Below, in pieces: positions 25,486 through 34,038 of a stretch of 64,000 bases of DNA. Under the pieces are notes generated by a model. It was not told the DNA's origin and ran no database searches. It saw only the letters and a program-made list of their open reading frames with translations. Position numbers and translations under genes: made by a program. Source of the DNA: Elusimicrobiota bacterium (GTDB lineage: Bacteria; Elusimicrobiota; Elusimicrobia; FEN-1173); the NCBI GenBank assembly GCA_016714745.1, contig JADKCG010000017.1, positions 54,019 through 118,018 of the forward strand, written 5' to 3'. Position 1 is the stretch's first letter. Each line of letters begins with the position of its first letter.

Positions 25486-25838
25486 GGATCGCCGTCCCTG
25501 TAGAGAACGATCAGCTGTGTTCGCACTTTGGTCATTGCCAGACGTTTGCGCTGTTCGATGTGGATAAAAAAGAAATCATTGGCCGGGTCGACATACCGCC
25601 GCCGCCCCACGAACCGGGTCTTTTGCCGCGTTGGTTAGGTGAGAAGGGTGTCCAGGTTGTCATCGCGGGAGGAATCGGTGGGCGGGCGCGGGCTCTTTTC
25701 GCTGAACGGAAGATCGAGGTTGTGGTCGGCGCCCCGTCCGTGTCGCCGGAAACAGCTGTTCGGCAATATGTGGAAGGCACTTTGAAAACGACCGCCAACG
25801 CCTGCACGCATGAGGAAGGCACAACCTGCGGCGGTTGA
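25482..25838 (+). CDS. NifX/dinitrogenase-cofactor-like protein 2
   Basis: 118 residues. MRIAVPVENDQLCSHFGHCQ is the typical start of this superfamily, with a Cys and two His near residues 13-19, followed by DIPPPPHEPGLLPRWLGEKG and GGIGGRARALF. Two Cys near the C-terminus (CTHEEGTTC) are additional possible cluster ligands. Proteins of this type bind Fe-S or Mo-Fe clusters; outside nitrogen fixation the client is not known. The ATG overlaps the dehydrogenase stop (ATGA). A truncated copy is at 54096. Confidence 0.88.
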   Translation: MRIAVPVENDQLCSHFGHCQTFALFDVDKKEIIGRVDIPPPPHEPGLLPRWLGEKGVQVVIAGGIGGRARALFAERKIEVVVGAPSVSPETAVRQYVEGTLKTTANACTHEEGTTCGG

Positions 25839-25887
25839 GGTCGAGTATCGTAAAAGCGGATAACAAGCGCGATGAGGGAGGGTTAAA

Positions 25888-25971
25888 ATAAAACTGGGGA
25901 TCCTGCTTTACTCTTCGAATGCGGAAACGGTCTGGAACGCGTTTCGCTTGGGCCACTTTTCCTTCTCATAA
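25888..25971 (+). pseudogene. DsrE-like N-terminal fragment starting at ATA
   Basis: The 27 codons read IKLGILLYSSNAETVWNAFR then LGHFSFS and a stop; LGILLYSSNAETVWNAFRL is the recognisable beginning of a DsrE-family sulfur-relay-type protein (usually about 110-120 residues). AGGGAGGG lies 6 bases before an ATA where ATG is expected. Missing start and early stop both suggest a decayed gene. DsrE-like genes commonly accompany NifX/MBL clusters. Confidence 0.55.
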
Positions 25972-26033
25972 AAACCCATGATAAGATTGACACGTTTTAA
26001 AGCCGTTTTGCGCCACGGGTGAGGAGCGCCGCG

Positions 26034-26915
26034 TTGTCCGACGAAGTCGCTTCTAAAAACAGGCCCAACGCGGCCCCGCATGGGTTCGTGAAGCGCTTGA
26101 CCGTGCGCATCGTCACGGAAAACCATGCGGGGGCCGGGGATTTGGTTCCTGAGCATGGGTTGTGCCTCTGGATTGAAGCGGACGAAGACGTGATCTTGTT
26201 CGACACGGGGCAGGGGCAGGCATTGCTTCAAAACGCGGCTCGGATGGGGTTGGATTTAGGACGAGTGACGTGCTTGGTTTTAAGCCACGGCCATTATGAT
26301 CATTCGGGGGGGGTGGGGGCCGCCTTGAAAGCCACAAACCGGCCGGTGCCCGTTTATCTTCATGCCCAGGCGCGGAAAGAAAGGTTCAGCCGATCCACCG
26401 GTAAAACCCGTTCCATCGGAATGCCGGAAGAGGCGCAGGCCGCCCTTTTTCAGTTGTCGCCCAAAAATCTATTCGAGACGGACGGGCCGGTCCGGGTTCG
26501 TCCGGGCGTGTGGGCGACAGGATCGATCCCTCGGACCCGGGAGCCTGAAGGATTGGATCGCCATCTTTTCGTTCTTGGAAATAGACGTGACGATGTGGAA
26601 GACGATCAAGCCTTGCTGGTTCGAACGACGGGGGGAAACGTGATAATGACGGGATGCGGCCACGCCGGGGTGGGCAATACGCTGGATTTCGCGAGAACGC
26701 TGGTTCCGGGGGCGGTCCGCGCCGTCATCGGGGGGTTCCATCTATCCCGCGCGGGGCGCTCGCGCTGGGTTATGGCTCGGGACGCTCTTGTTCGGCACGC
26801 GGTGGGCGAGATCATCCCTTGTCATTGCACCGGTGAAGAAGCGACACGATTTCTTACCGATCAATGGGGGTCTCGTTGCCGGGCGGCGCGCGCAGGCGAC
26901 GTGTTCGTGTTTTGA
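26034..26915 (+). CDS. Metallo-beta-lactamase-fold hydrolase
   Basis: 293 residues from the TTG at 26034, with GAGGAG 7 bases upstream. The metal motif LSHGHYDHSGG (HxHxDH) is intact, preceded by ILFDTGQGQALLQNA. A second His lies in GCGHAGVGNT, and GGFHL plus the C-terminal PCHCTGEEA resemble the subgroup related to the methanopterin aminobenzene 5'-phosphate synthase proteins. Substrate unknown. A fragment lacking the metal motif recurs at 54152. It is followed by a TTGA-overlapping acetyltransferase fragment. Confidence 0.88.
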   Translation: MSDEVASKNRPNAAPHGFVKRLTVRIVTENHAGAGDLVPEHGLCLWIEADEDVILFDTGQGQALLQNAARMGLDLGRVTCLVLSHGHYDHSGGVGAALKATNRPVPVYLHAQARKERFSRSTGKTRSIGMPEEAQAALFQLSPKNLFETDGPVRVRPGVWATGSIPRTREPEGLDRHLFVLGNRRDDVEDDQALLVRTTGGNVIMTGCGHAGVGNTLDFARTLVPGAVRAVIGGFHLSRAGRSRWVMARDALVRHAVGEIIPCHCTGEEATRFLTDQWGSRCRAARAGDVFVF

Positions 26916-27133
26916 ATTCAACGTTTACGGTACGTAAAGCGCGTCGAGGAGACATCGACCGCATTGTGGAGTTGGTGCGGGAAGCCACTGAGCGCGGGAA
27001 AGTCCTTAAGAGATCGCGGGACGATATTCGCAAGCGATTGGGTTGTTTTTATATCGCTGACGTTCGCGACAAGATCGTCGGCTGTTGCGTCCTCGAGGTC
27101 TATAACCGAAAGCTCGCGGAGATCCGGTTTTGA
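26912..27133 (+). pseudogene. Truncated GNAT N-acetyltransferase
   Basis: 73 residues from a TTG overlapping the previous stop. The start (TVRKARRGDIDRIVELVREA) and CFYIADVRDKIVGCCVLEVY match the N-terminal half of ArgA-like GNAT proteins (about 150 residues). The chain stops right after LAEIRF, just before the acetyl-CoA-binding motif that should follow (usually SLAV..RGxGxG). It cannot bind the cofactor and is probably inactive. Confidence 0.65.
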
Positions 27134-27183
27134 CCCACACAAAACGGAGAAGACCCAAAAAAACAGAGAAAAGAGGCGAGGCC

Positions 27184-27387
27184 ATGAACTGGGATCAAGT
27201 GGAACAAATTGTCTGCAAGTGCCAACAGGGCCAGGGACCGAGCGACGTGGCCACACTTGCCAAAACAATATTGGCAGTCCACGCCGAGAAAGGATGCTGC
27301 CGGGATCTCTTGAGCGTCATCGGCCGTCTCTACACCGTGGTGGCGGAGCACGCAGGATCCGCGGGGGAAGACGGCCGTTGCCTGTGA
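27184..27387 (+). CDS. Small Cys-containing protein of unknown function
   Basis: 67 residues with GAGGCGAGG before the ATG at 27184. Cysteines are arranged as CKC (residues 11-13), CC (37-38) and a final C. The chain looks helical (VATLAKTILAVHAEKGCC, LLSVIGRLYTVVAEHAG). I do not recognise it. Its place as last gene of an Fe-S/metal cluster makes metal or thiol chemistry plausible, but that is only inference. Confidence 0.5.
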   Translation: MNWDQVEQIVCKCQQGQGPSDVATLAKTILAVHAEKGCCRDLLSVIGRLYTVVAEHAGSAGEDGRCL

Positions 27388-27550
27388 TCCCCGCCCCTCG
27401 ACAGCAATATCCGGTGTAACAAGTGGACGGAACAAGGAGTGAGCCGTACCCCAACAAGGACAGGTGTCTAAGGTGAAATCACCGTGCCTCGTTGTCTTGA
27501 AATTGGAGGGACACGATGAGCGTCAAAGGGCACAGAGGTCGAACCGCTGA

Positions 27551-28675
27551 TCAAGCGGAGGCGGAGAGGCTTTTGCGCAGGAGGGCGAGGGCGGAGGCGA
27601 AGAAGACACAGCCGATGACGAAGAGGGCTAAATAGCTCGGCCAGACTACTTCGAGACCGGCGCCGCGGAAGAGGATCGCTTGGGCGAAGGCGACGAAATG
27701 GGTGGTGGGGGCGGCTTTCATGATGAATTGCACGGCCTCCGGCATGCTTTGGTAAGGGGTGTTTCCGCCGGAGAGCATTTGAAGCGGAATGATCACCAGG
27801 ATCATCAATAATCCCATCTGGGGCATGGTGCGGGCCACCGTGCCGATCAAAATGCCCAACGCCGTTACCGAGAACAGGTGCAGGGCCACCCCCGAGAGGA
27901 AGAGAGGGACCGAGCCCGCGATGGGCATGTCCAAAACGCCCTGGACAATTCCTTTCAGTGATAAGGCGGTCACCACCAAGACCACCAATCCGTTGGCCCA
28001 AATTTTCGCCATCATGATTTCGAAGGGGGTCAGCGGCATGACCAGCAAATGTTCCAACGTGCCGTGTTCCCGTTCTCGAATCAAGGCCGCGCCGGTCAAT
28101 ATCACGGCCAACATGGTGATCTGGTTGACCAACGCCACAATGGCGCCGAACCAGACCGTTGTCTGGGTGGGGTTAAACTTGTAGCGCACCACGATATCCA
28201 CCGGCGGTTTGGCCTGGGTCTTGTGCCCCTGCAGATAGGCTCGGATTTCGTCCATGACGATGGTTTGCGTGTAGCTCGCACCCAGGAAGGCCTGGCTCAT
28301 GCGGGTGGCGTCGATGTTTAATTGAATTTTCGGCTGTTTCCCCGCCTGCACATCCCGAGCAAAGTTGGGGGGAATATCCAACACAAAGGTGTAGGTGCCC
28401 GCGTCCAAGGCCGGATCCACATCGTCGGCTTGAATGGGTACGGCGGGCTTAAATCGCGGGGGGAAAAAAGCGTTGCCGATGCGTTGCGAGAGGGGGGATT
28501 GGTCCTGATCCAAAATGGCGATGGGGGCGTTCTTCACGTCCCCCGAGGTGGCCTTGGATCCGCTGATCACGGCGAAGGTGAAGGCGTAAATGATGAAAAT
28601 CACCATCACTGGGTCCCGCCAGAGGCTGAGAAGTTCCTTAATCCCCAGTTGAAATATGTTGGAGAGTTTTTTCAT
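27551..28675 (-). CDS. ABC-2 type export permease (YhhJ-like)
   Basis: 374 residues from the ATG at 28675, overlapping the upstream stop as ATGA. One N-terminal membrane segment, a large periplasmic loop (FLDIPPNFARDVQAGKQPKI region) and five to six C-terminal membrane helices (LVNQITMLAVILTGAALIRE, GTLEHLLVMPLTPFEIMMAK) are the ABC-2 permease pattern. It is the last gene of a HlyD-RbbA-permease operon like yhiI-rbbA-yhhJ. It should export drugs or other small molecules. A 60-bp copy of its 3' end is at 20168. Confidence 0.88.
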   Translation of the reverse strand: MKKLSNIFQLGIKELLSLWRDPVMVIFIIYAFTFAVISGSKATSGDVKNAPIAILDQDQSPLSQRIGNAFFPPRFKPAVPIQADDVDPALDAGTYTFVLDIPPNFARDVQAGKQPKIQLNIDATRMSQAFLGASYTQTIVMDEIRAYLQGHKTQAKPPVDIVVRYKFNPTQTTVWFGAIVALVNQITMLAVILTGAALIREREHGTLEHLLVMPLTPFEIMMAKIWANGLVVLVVTALSLKGIVQGVLDMPIAGSVPLFLSGVALHLFSVTALGILIGTVARTMPQMGLLMILVIIPLQMLSGGNTPYQSMPEAVQFIMKAAPTTHFVAFAQAILFRGAGLEVVWPSYLALFVIGCVFFASALALLRKSLSASA

Positions 28676-31428
28676 GATTCCTGCTTCTTCAACAGCATCC
28701 ATGAGATTGCGGTTAATATGGGGATGGAGACCGCCAGAGCCAGAAACGGATCGATCAGGTCCTTAAACCCAAGCGCCTTGTTGAAGACTCCCTGGGAAAT
28801 TGTAATGAAATGGGCGGTGGGATAAATTTTCCCGATGATCGCTCCTGTGCCTTCCAGGGCCGACACGGGTTGGGTGAGACCCGAAAACTGGGTGGCGGGA
28901 AGGATCGTGGCGATGGCGGTTCCAAAGATCGCGGCAATTTGGGTGGACGTGAACGCCGACATCACAAAACCCAAGCTGGTGGTGCAAATGACGTAGAGAA
29001 ACCCGCCGAGAATGAGGGCCAACACGCTTCCTTTTAACGGCACCTGAAACACGGTGACCGCCATGACCGAGAGCACCACCAAATTGAGCATGGCCACGGC
29101 GGCGTAAGGCAGTTGTTTGCCGAAAATAAATTCCAGCCGAGTGACCGGAGTTGAATAAAAATTGTAAATGGATCCCAACTCTTTTTCCCGCACTACGCCC
29201 AACGCCATCAACATGGCGGGGATCAGGACCAAAATAATGGGGATGGTCGGCGGGACCATGGCGTAGATGCTTTTAAAATCCTGGTTGCAGCGGTAACGCA
29301 TTTCGAGCAAGGGCTGAATCCCCACCTTGGGAGCCCCCACGCTGGGGGGGACGGTGCGGGCGACAAAATCACTATGCAACCCCTGAACGTAACCGGCGAC
29401 GGATTGGGCCCGGGAGGGCATGGACCCGTTGACCCAGGCGGCAATTTCCGTGTTGGCTCCGCGGGCCACATCTTTTCCGAAATTCGGCGGGATCTCCACT
29501 ACCACGTCCAAATCGCCCTTGCGCAGTCTTCGTTCCAAGGCATCGGGATCTGTCACGGGCGGTTTTTGAACGAAGTAGCTGGATCCCGCGATATTGTCGG
29601 CGTAGCGCAAGCTGGCGGGGCTGTTGTCGTTGTCGAACATGGAAACGGCGATGTCTTCCACATCCAGATTGATACCGAACCCCAACACGAGCATCATGAG
29701 AACCGATCCTCCCAGGGCGAAGGTCAGTCGGATCGTGTCCCGTTTTAGTTCCAAGGCCTCACGGTAGGCGTAGCCGAACAACCGCCGCCAACTGAATCCG
29801 GTTGCTAGAGCGTGGGGTGCCTCTGGGGCGGTTTGGGCAGGGGATTTTGACTCCGCCACCGGCGCGGCCGTCTCGGCGTTGGCCGCCGCCGCTTTTTCTA
29901 AATAAGAGATAAAGGCTTCTTCCAGGGTTTTCGCCCCGCAGTTGGCCACCAGCTTGGCCGGGGGATCGCTGGCCAACACCTTGCCGGAATGCATGAGAGA
30001 AATCCGGTCACACCACCCCGCTTCGTTCATGAAATGAGTGGAAACAAAAATCGTCACCTTGTCGTTTCGGGACAAATGGATCAACAGCTCCCAAAACGAT
30101 TCCCGGGCCACGGGGTCCACTCCGGAGGTGGGTTCGTCCAAAATCAACAGTTCCGGTTTGTGAATCATCGCCACCGCCAGCGACAACCGTTGTCGGGTCC
30201 CCAGGGGGAGGCTCTCCGCCAGGTCCTCGATGTAATTTCCCAAACCAAACTGTTTAATCAGTTCGTTGATTCGCGGCTCAATTTTGTCTTTGGGCAGGTC
30301 GAACACCCGCGCGTGGAGCACGAGGTTTTGACGCACCGTGAGTTCCGCGTAAAGCGAAAAGGCCTGGGACATAAACCCAATGCGTTTGCGGGTGGCCAAA
30401 TCTTTGCCGGTCACTTTCTCGCCGAACATCATGGCGGTGCCCTCGGTGGAGGGCAAAAGGCCCGTCAACATTTTCATGGTGGTGGTCTTGCCGCACCCAT
30501 TGGAGCCCAAGAACCCGAATATTTCGCCCTTGGGGATCTTAAAGCTCACATGGTCCACCGCCGTGAAGTCTCCGAACCGGCGGGTGAGCCCCTCGGCCTC
30601 GATGGCTGGGGTGCCTTCCATCGCCACGTTCCGGGGAGGAACCACCAGGGCCTTGTGCCCCTGGCGTTTCGCTTCAGGCAAAAGACGAATGAAAGCCGCG
30701 TCCAGGTTGTCGGCGCCCACGCGGCTTTTGAGCTCCGCCGGGGTGCCCTCGGCCAACACTTTTCCGTCGTCCATGGCGATGAGCCAATCAAATCCGTCCG
30801 CCTCGTCCATGTAGGCGGTGGACACCAACACGCTCATCTGGGGCCTCTGTACGCGAATGCGCTTGATCAAGTCCCAGAATTGCCGCCGGGAGAGCGGGTC
30901 CACGCCGGTGGTGGGTTCGTCCAAAATCAAAAGGTCCGGGTCGTGGATCAACGAACAGCAGAGACCCAGTTTCTGTTTCATTCCGCCCGACAGTTTTCCC
31001 GCCGGCCGTTGTTTGAAGGGCGACATGCCGGTGCTGGCCAATAGCTCGTCAATCCGCCGGTCCCGTTCGGCTTTGTCCTGGCCGAAGAGGCGACCGAAAA
31101 AGTCCAAATTTTCGTAGACGGAAAGGGTCATGTACAGGTTTTTTCCAAGACCCTGGGGCATGTAGGCAATGCGGGGACAGGCGGCCGTGCGGTGGCTTTC
31201 GAGGCCGATGTCGCCGCCCAACACCTCCACTTTCCCGGTTTGGATCTTTCGCACGCCGGAAATAATGGACATGAGACTGGATTTGCCGACGCCGTCGGGC
31301 CCCAACAGGCCGACCATGCAGTCGGCCGGAAAGTTTAAGGTGATGGAATCCAGGGCGAGTTTCCGGCCATACCGTTGCGATAGGCCTTCAACCCGCGCGA
31401 CGAATTTACGGGTTGGTTCGGGGTTCAT
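28672..31428 (-). CDS. rbbA: RbbA-type fusion: two ABC ATPase domains plus ABC-2 permease
   Basis: 918 residues. ATPase domain 1: Walker A GPDGVGKSS, signature LSGGMKQKLGL, Walker B LLILDEPTTGVDP. Domain 2 (from about residue 275): GSNGCGKTTTMK, a degenerate signature LPLGTRQRLSLA, Walker B LLILDEPTSGVDP. From about residue 550 an ABC-2 membrane domain with a large periplasmic loop. The order and length match RbbA/YhiH, named for ribosome association in E. coli but found in HlyD-ABC drug-export operons. It overlaps the upstream HlyD gene by 23 bases and the downstream permease by 4. Confidence 0.9.
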   Translation of the reverse strand: MNPEPTRKFVARVEGLSQRYGRKLALDSITLNFPADCMVGLLGPDGVGKSSLMSIISGVRKIQTGKVEVLGGDIGLESHRTAACPRIAYMPQGLGKNLYMTLSVYENLDFFGRLFGQDKAERDRRIDELLASTGMSPFKQRPAGKLSGGMKQKLGLCCSLIHDPDLLILDEPTTGVDPLSRRQFWDLIKRIRVQRPQMSVLVSTAYMDEADGFDWLIAMDDGKVLAEGTPAELKSRVGADNLDAAFIRLLPEAKRQGHKALVVPPRNVAMEGTPAIEAEGLTRRFGDFTAVDHVSFKIPKGEIFGFLGSNGCGKTTTMKMLTGLLPSTEGTAMMFGEKVTGKDLATRKRIGFMSQAFSLYAELTVRQNLVLHARVFDLPKDKIEPRINELIKQFGLGNYIEDLAESLPLGTRQRLSLAVAMIHKPELLILDEPTSGVDPVARESFWELLIHLSRNDKVTIFVSTHFMNEAGWCDRISLMHSGKVLASDPPAKLVANCGAKTLEEAFISYLEKAAAANAETAAPVAESKSPAQTAPEAPHALATGFSWRRLFGYAYREALELKRDTIRLTFALGGSVLMMLVLGFGINLDVEDIAVSMFDNDNSPASLRYADNIAGSSYFVQKPPVTDPDALERRLRKGDLDVVVEIPPNFGKDVARGANTEIAAWVNGSMPSRAQSVAGYVQGLHSDFVARTVPPSVGAPKVGIQPLLEMRYRCNQDFKSIYAMVPPTIPIILVLIPAMLMALGVVREKELGSIYNFYSTPVTRLEFIFGKQLPYAAVAMLNLVVLSVMAVTVFQVPLKGSVLALILGGFLYVICTTSLGFVMSAFTSTQIAAIFGTAIATILPATQFSGLTQPVSALEGTGAIIGKIYPTAHFITISQGVFNKALGFKDLIDPFLALAVSIPILTAISWMLLKKQES

Positions 31429-32413
31429 TATCGGCCGCCACGGCGAATTTGGCGGGCCAGGGCGCGTTATCGTCCAAACGCACGTAGGCCATGCCCGGCA
31501 GGCCAGTTTTCACCCGATCGATGTTCCGCTTCAAAATGTCCGGGTCCACGTTCACCTTAATCCGGAACATCAGTTTGTCCCGCTCTGCCTGGGTTTCCAC
31601 CTGTTTCGGCGTGAATTGGGAACGGGATTCCACAAAGGTCACCTTGGCGGGAATCGGACGATCGGGATAGGCATCCAAGACAATGCGGGCCTCAGCGCCG
31701 ATGGCCACCTTGCCCGCTTTTTCCGTCGGTAGATAAAACTGCAGGTAAACGTCGGTCAAATCAAGCACCGTCAAGATACTGCTGTCGGCGTTCACCACTT
31801 CGCCGGGTTCCCGGGATCGGTAAAGAACGCGACCGTCCAGGGGGGCCATCAGCTCGCTCTCGCCCAGGTTGACCCGAATGGTATCGGCCTTGGCCACCGC
31901 CGCTTCAATGGAGGCATCGCTTTTGACATAATCCGCTTCCGCCGCGGCCAGGGTCGCCTCGGCCGTGGCCAGGGCGGTTTCATCTTCTTGAAGTTCTTTA
32001 AGTGAAATATCCTTGGTCACGTACAAGCTCTTGGAGCGGGCCAGGGTCTGTTTGGCCAACAGGAGCTCGCTTTTGCGTTGGGCCACCAAGGCCTTGGCGG
32101 ACTTTTTGGCCTGTTTTTGTTGCTCAACTTCGGCCTGGGCCGCGCGCAGTTGGGCGTTCAATTCTTTGGTGTCGAGCTGGACCAGGACCTGGCCTTTTGT
32201 GACCCTATCGCCTTCTCGGGCGTTGATCGCCTCAATCCGGGCCGAAAACTTTGACAAAATCTCGACGGTGGTGGCCTCCACGCGACCGTTGCCGTAACCA
32301 AACTCTTTAGGAACCTTGGGCCCCGCCAGCCATTTCCATAAACCAAAACCCACCCCGAGCACGACAATAACAGACCAAATCGCCATCTTCTTTTGTTTCG
32401 GTGTCAACGCCAT
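31406..32413 (-). CDS. HlyD-family periplasmic adaptor (YhiI-like)
   Basis: 335 residues. An N-terminal membrane anchor (AIWSVIVVLGVGFGLWKWLA) is followed by the lipoyl/barrel-sandwich half motif (ATTVEILSKFSARIEAINAR), a long coiled-coil hairpin rich in Ala, Lys and Gln (residues about 75-165), the returning half (LMAPLDGRVLYRSREPGEVV) and a beta-barrel domain. It bridges the inner-membrane ABC pump to an outer-membrane channel. The cognate TolC-like gene lies immediately upstream but is broken. Confidence 0.92.
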   Translation of the reverse strand: MALTPKQKKMAIWSVIVVLGVGFGLWKWLAGPKVPKEFGYGNGRVEATTVEILSKFSARIEAINAREGDRVTKGQVLVQLDTKELNAQLRAAQAEVEQQKQAKKSAKALVAQRKSELLLAKQTLARSKSLYVTKDISLKELQEDETALATAEATLAAAEADYVKSDASIEAAVAKADTIRVNLGESELMAPLDGRVLYRSREPGEVVNADSSILTVLDLTDVYLQFYLPTEKAGKVAIGAEARIVLDAYPDRPIPAKVTFVESRSQFTPKQVETQAERDKLMFRIKVNVDPDILKRNIDRVKTGLPGMAYVRLDDNAPWPAKFAVAADNEPRTNP

Positions 32414-32425
32414 CGTTAAATCTCC

Positions 32426-32833
32426 TTAATTCTTGGGTTGGTTCACGGCTTCCTGAAGGCGCCGAAGGGTGTCGTCTAGTTTTTCCGTTTCGGCCAAGTA
32501 ATTGAAACTTCCCACACTGCGTTGCAGGTTCATCAAATCCGTCATGGCCGCATACACCGCGTTGGCCGCGGCCAAATCCGCCTGTAGGCTCGTGTTTTGC
32601 GCATCCAGTAAATCCACGACCGAGCGGGTGCCGCGGGCGTAATTTTTGCTGACGAGGGTATAGGTGCGGCGGGCGGCTTCAGCCCCGTCCTGGGCCAACC
32701 GAATGGACGGGACACTGGCCTGCAAAGCGTGCAGGCTGTCGCGCACAGATTGTTCCACGTTCTGGCGCACCGAATCCCGTTGAGCCTTCAATTGGTCCAA
32801 CACAAACCGGGATTGGGAAATGTGCAAGAAAGA
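32426..32833 (-). pseudogene. TolC-family outer-membrane channel, N-terminus lost
   Basis: About 135 codons match the C-terminal third of TolC-like efflux proteins (RQNVEQSVRDSLHALQASVP, YTLVSKNYARGTRSVVDLLD, YLAETEKLDD). Full proteins have about 420-450 residues and a signal peptide. Homology ends exactly where repeat copy 2 begins at 32834, and the present open frame starts inside that repeat (MKSQLVNHVPSF). With no export signal, the exporter must use another TolC. Confidence 0.85.
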
Positions 32834-32904
32834 GGGGACATGATTGACTAATTGACTTTTCATGAGTAGGAACAAAAATAAGTCAATTAGTCAATCATGT
32901 CCCC
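32834..32904. repeat. 71-bp palindromic repeat, copy 2
   Basis: Same length and sequence as the other copies, inverted relative to copy 1. The left boundary is the breakpoint of the TolC-like gene. On the minus strand the repeat supplies an ATG and 11 further codons that run into the TolC remnant. Confidence 0.9.
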
Positions 32905-32950
32905 TTGTTGTGCAATTCTCCGCGGCGTAACCGAGCGATGGTCAACCTCG

Positions 32951-33163
32951 GTGAAACAATTAACAGATAAAATATTCGTTGGGGTGTGGGCCGTTTTGCT
33001 GGCCTCCGCCCTCCACGGGACAACCCCGGCCCGACGGATTTACCTGGGGACCTATACGGGAGAGAAAAGCGAAGGCATTTACACCGCCACCTTTGATCCG
33101 GCCACGGGGATGATTGGGCCGGTGGAACTGGCCGCCAAGACGGAAAACCCGTCGTTTTCGGCG
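32951..33163 (+). pseudogene. Lactonase-like beta-propeller, N-terminal fragment
   Basis: From a GTG, about 70 residues: a signal-peptide-like start (KQLTDKIFVGVWAVLLASAL) and the first blade of a 7-bladed lactonase (RRIYLGTYTGEKSEGIYTAT, AAKTENPSF). Family members have about 350-400 residues. Homology stops after NPSF near 33163. In another frame the next bases read EPLREKILNELGSNANRTPG and stop, perhaps the end of a different lost gene. Confidence 0.65.
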
Positions 33164-33272
33164 AGCCGCTCCGCGAAAAGATCCTTAACGAACTGGGATC
33201 CAACGCAAATCGCACACCCGGAAAGTAACTTCCACGCCGTCCAGGCGGGGTGTCATTTGATATTATAGGGCC

Positions 33273-33857
33273 ATGGAAACATTCTGGAGCGTATTTATTC
33301 CGCTGTTTGTGGCCATTGATGTTTTTGGGACGGTGCCCATATTCCTGGGCATGATGGGGGGGGTGGAGAGGTCCCGACGAAGGAAGATTACCCTTCAAGC
33401 CGTTCTCACGGCGTTCGGCATTTCTCTTTTATTTCTGGTGGCGGGACGGACGATTTTTCGTCTACTCGGCATCACGGCGGATGATTTCCGGATTGGCGGC
33501 GGGCTGGTTCTTTTGGTACTGGCCATCTCGGACCTGCTTTTTTCAAAAAAAACAGGTCGGGATCCAGACGAAAGCGCCGGGGTGGTTCCTTTGGGAACGC
33601 CCCTCATCATCGGTCCCGCCGCCCTGACGACGATTCTTATGCTGACGGACCACCACGGGGGAACATGGACCCTGCTGTCTTTGGGGGTCAACCTCTCCCT
33701 CGTTTGGCTGGTCCTCACGTTTGCCACGCCCCTGGCGCGGATCTTCCACCCCGCCGGCCTGAAGGCCCTTTCCAAAGTCGTGCACATTTTTCTGGCGGCC
33801 ATCGCCGTCATGATGATCCGCCTGGGGGTCATCGGCTTGATTGGTCTTCACCGCTAA
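33273..33857 (+). CDS. MarC-family integral membrane protein
   Basis: 194 residues with six hydrophobic segments. FVAIDVFGTVPIFLGM near the start, ADDFRIGGGLVLLVLAISDL in the middle and VPLGTPLIIGPAALTTILML are diagnostic MarC/UPF0056 blocks. The family sits in the inner membrane; its function remains unclear despite the multiple-antibiotic-resistance name. Preceded by debris, followed by repeat copy 3. There is no obvious Shine-Dalgarno sequence close to the ATG. Confidence 0.92.
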   Translation: METFWSVFIPLFVAIDVFGTVPIFLGMMGGVERSRRRKITLQAVLTAFGISLLFLVAGRTIFRLLGITADDFRIGGGLVLLVLAISDLLFSKKTGRDPDESAGVVPLGTPLIIGPAALTTILMLTDHHGGTWTLLSLGVNLSLVWLVLTFATPLARIFHPAGLKALSKVVHIFLAAIAVMMIRLGVIGLIGLHR

Positions 33858-33884
33858 CCTAAGAAAGAGGGGACATAAGAAGGA

Positions 33885-33955
33885 GGGGACATGATTGACT
33901 AATTGACTTTTCATGAGTAGGCACAAAAATAAGTCAATTAGTCAATCATGTCCCC
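33885..33955. repeat. 71-bp palindromic repeat, copy 3
   Basis: Oriented as copy 2 and lying 28 bases after the MarC stop. A partial GGGGACAT start is duplicated just upstream (33869-33876). Here no broken gene is evident at the borders. Confidence 0.9.
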
Positions 33956-34038
33956 TCCCTCGAACAGAATTTTCCTGATCTTGTCGACGATTTTCCGGGC
34001 CAATCGAACTATTTTAACTAAAGACATGGAGGCAACCA

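Noticed and set aside
27388..27550. Possible short gene or IS end between the metal cluster and the ABC operon
   Set aside because: An ATG with GGAGG occurs near 27515, but the frame runs antisense into the permease 3' end and resembles nothing known; I see no supported feature.
29989..31044. 351-residue open frame antisense to the RbbA-type gene
   Set aside because: The opposite strand has full ABC motifs in order; this frame has a low-complexity His/Gln-rich composition and no recognisable domain.
33543..33926. Minus-strand ORF starting with MKSQLVNHVPSF antisense to MarC
   Set aside because: Its start comes from the 71-bp repeat and the body is antisense to a clear MarC gene. The shared N-terminus with the TolC remnant only reflects the repeat.
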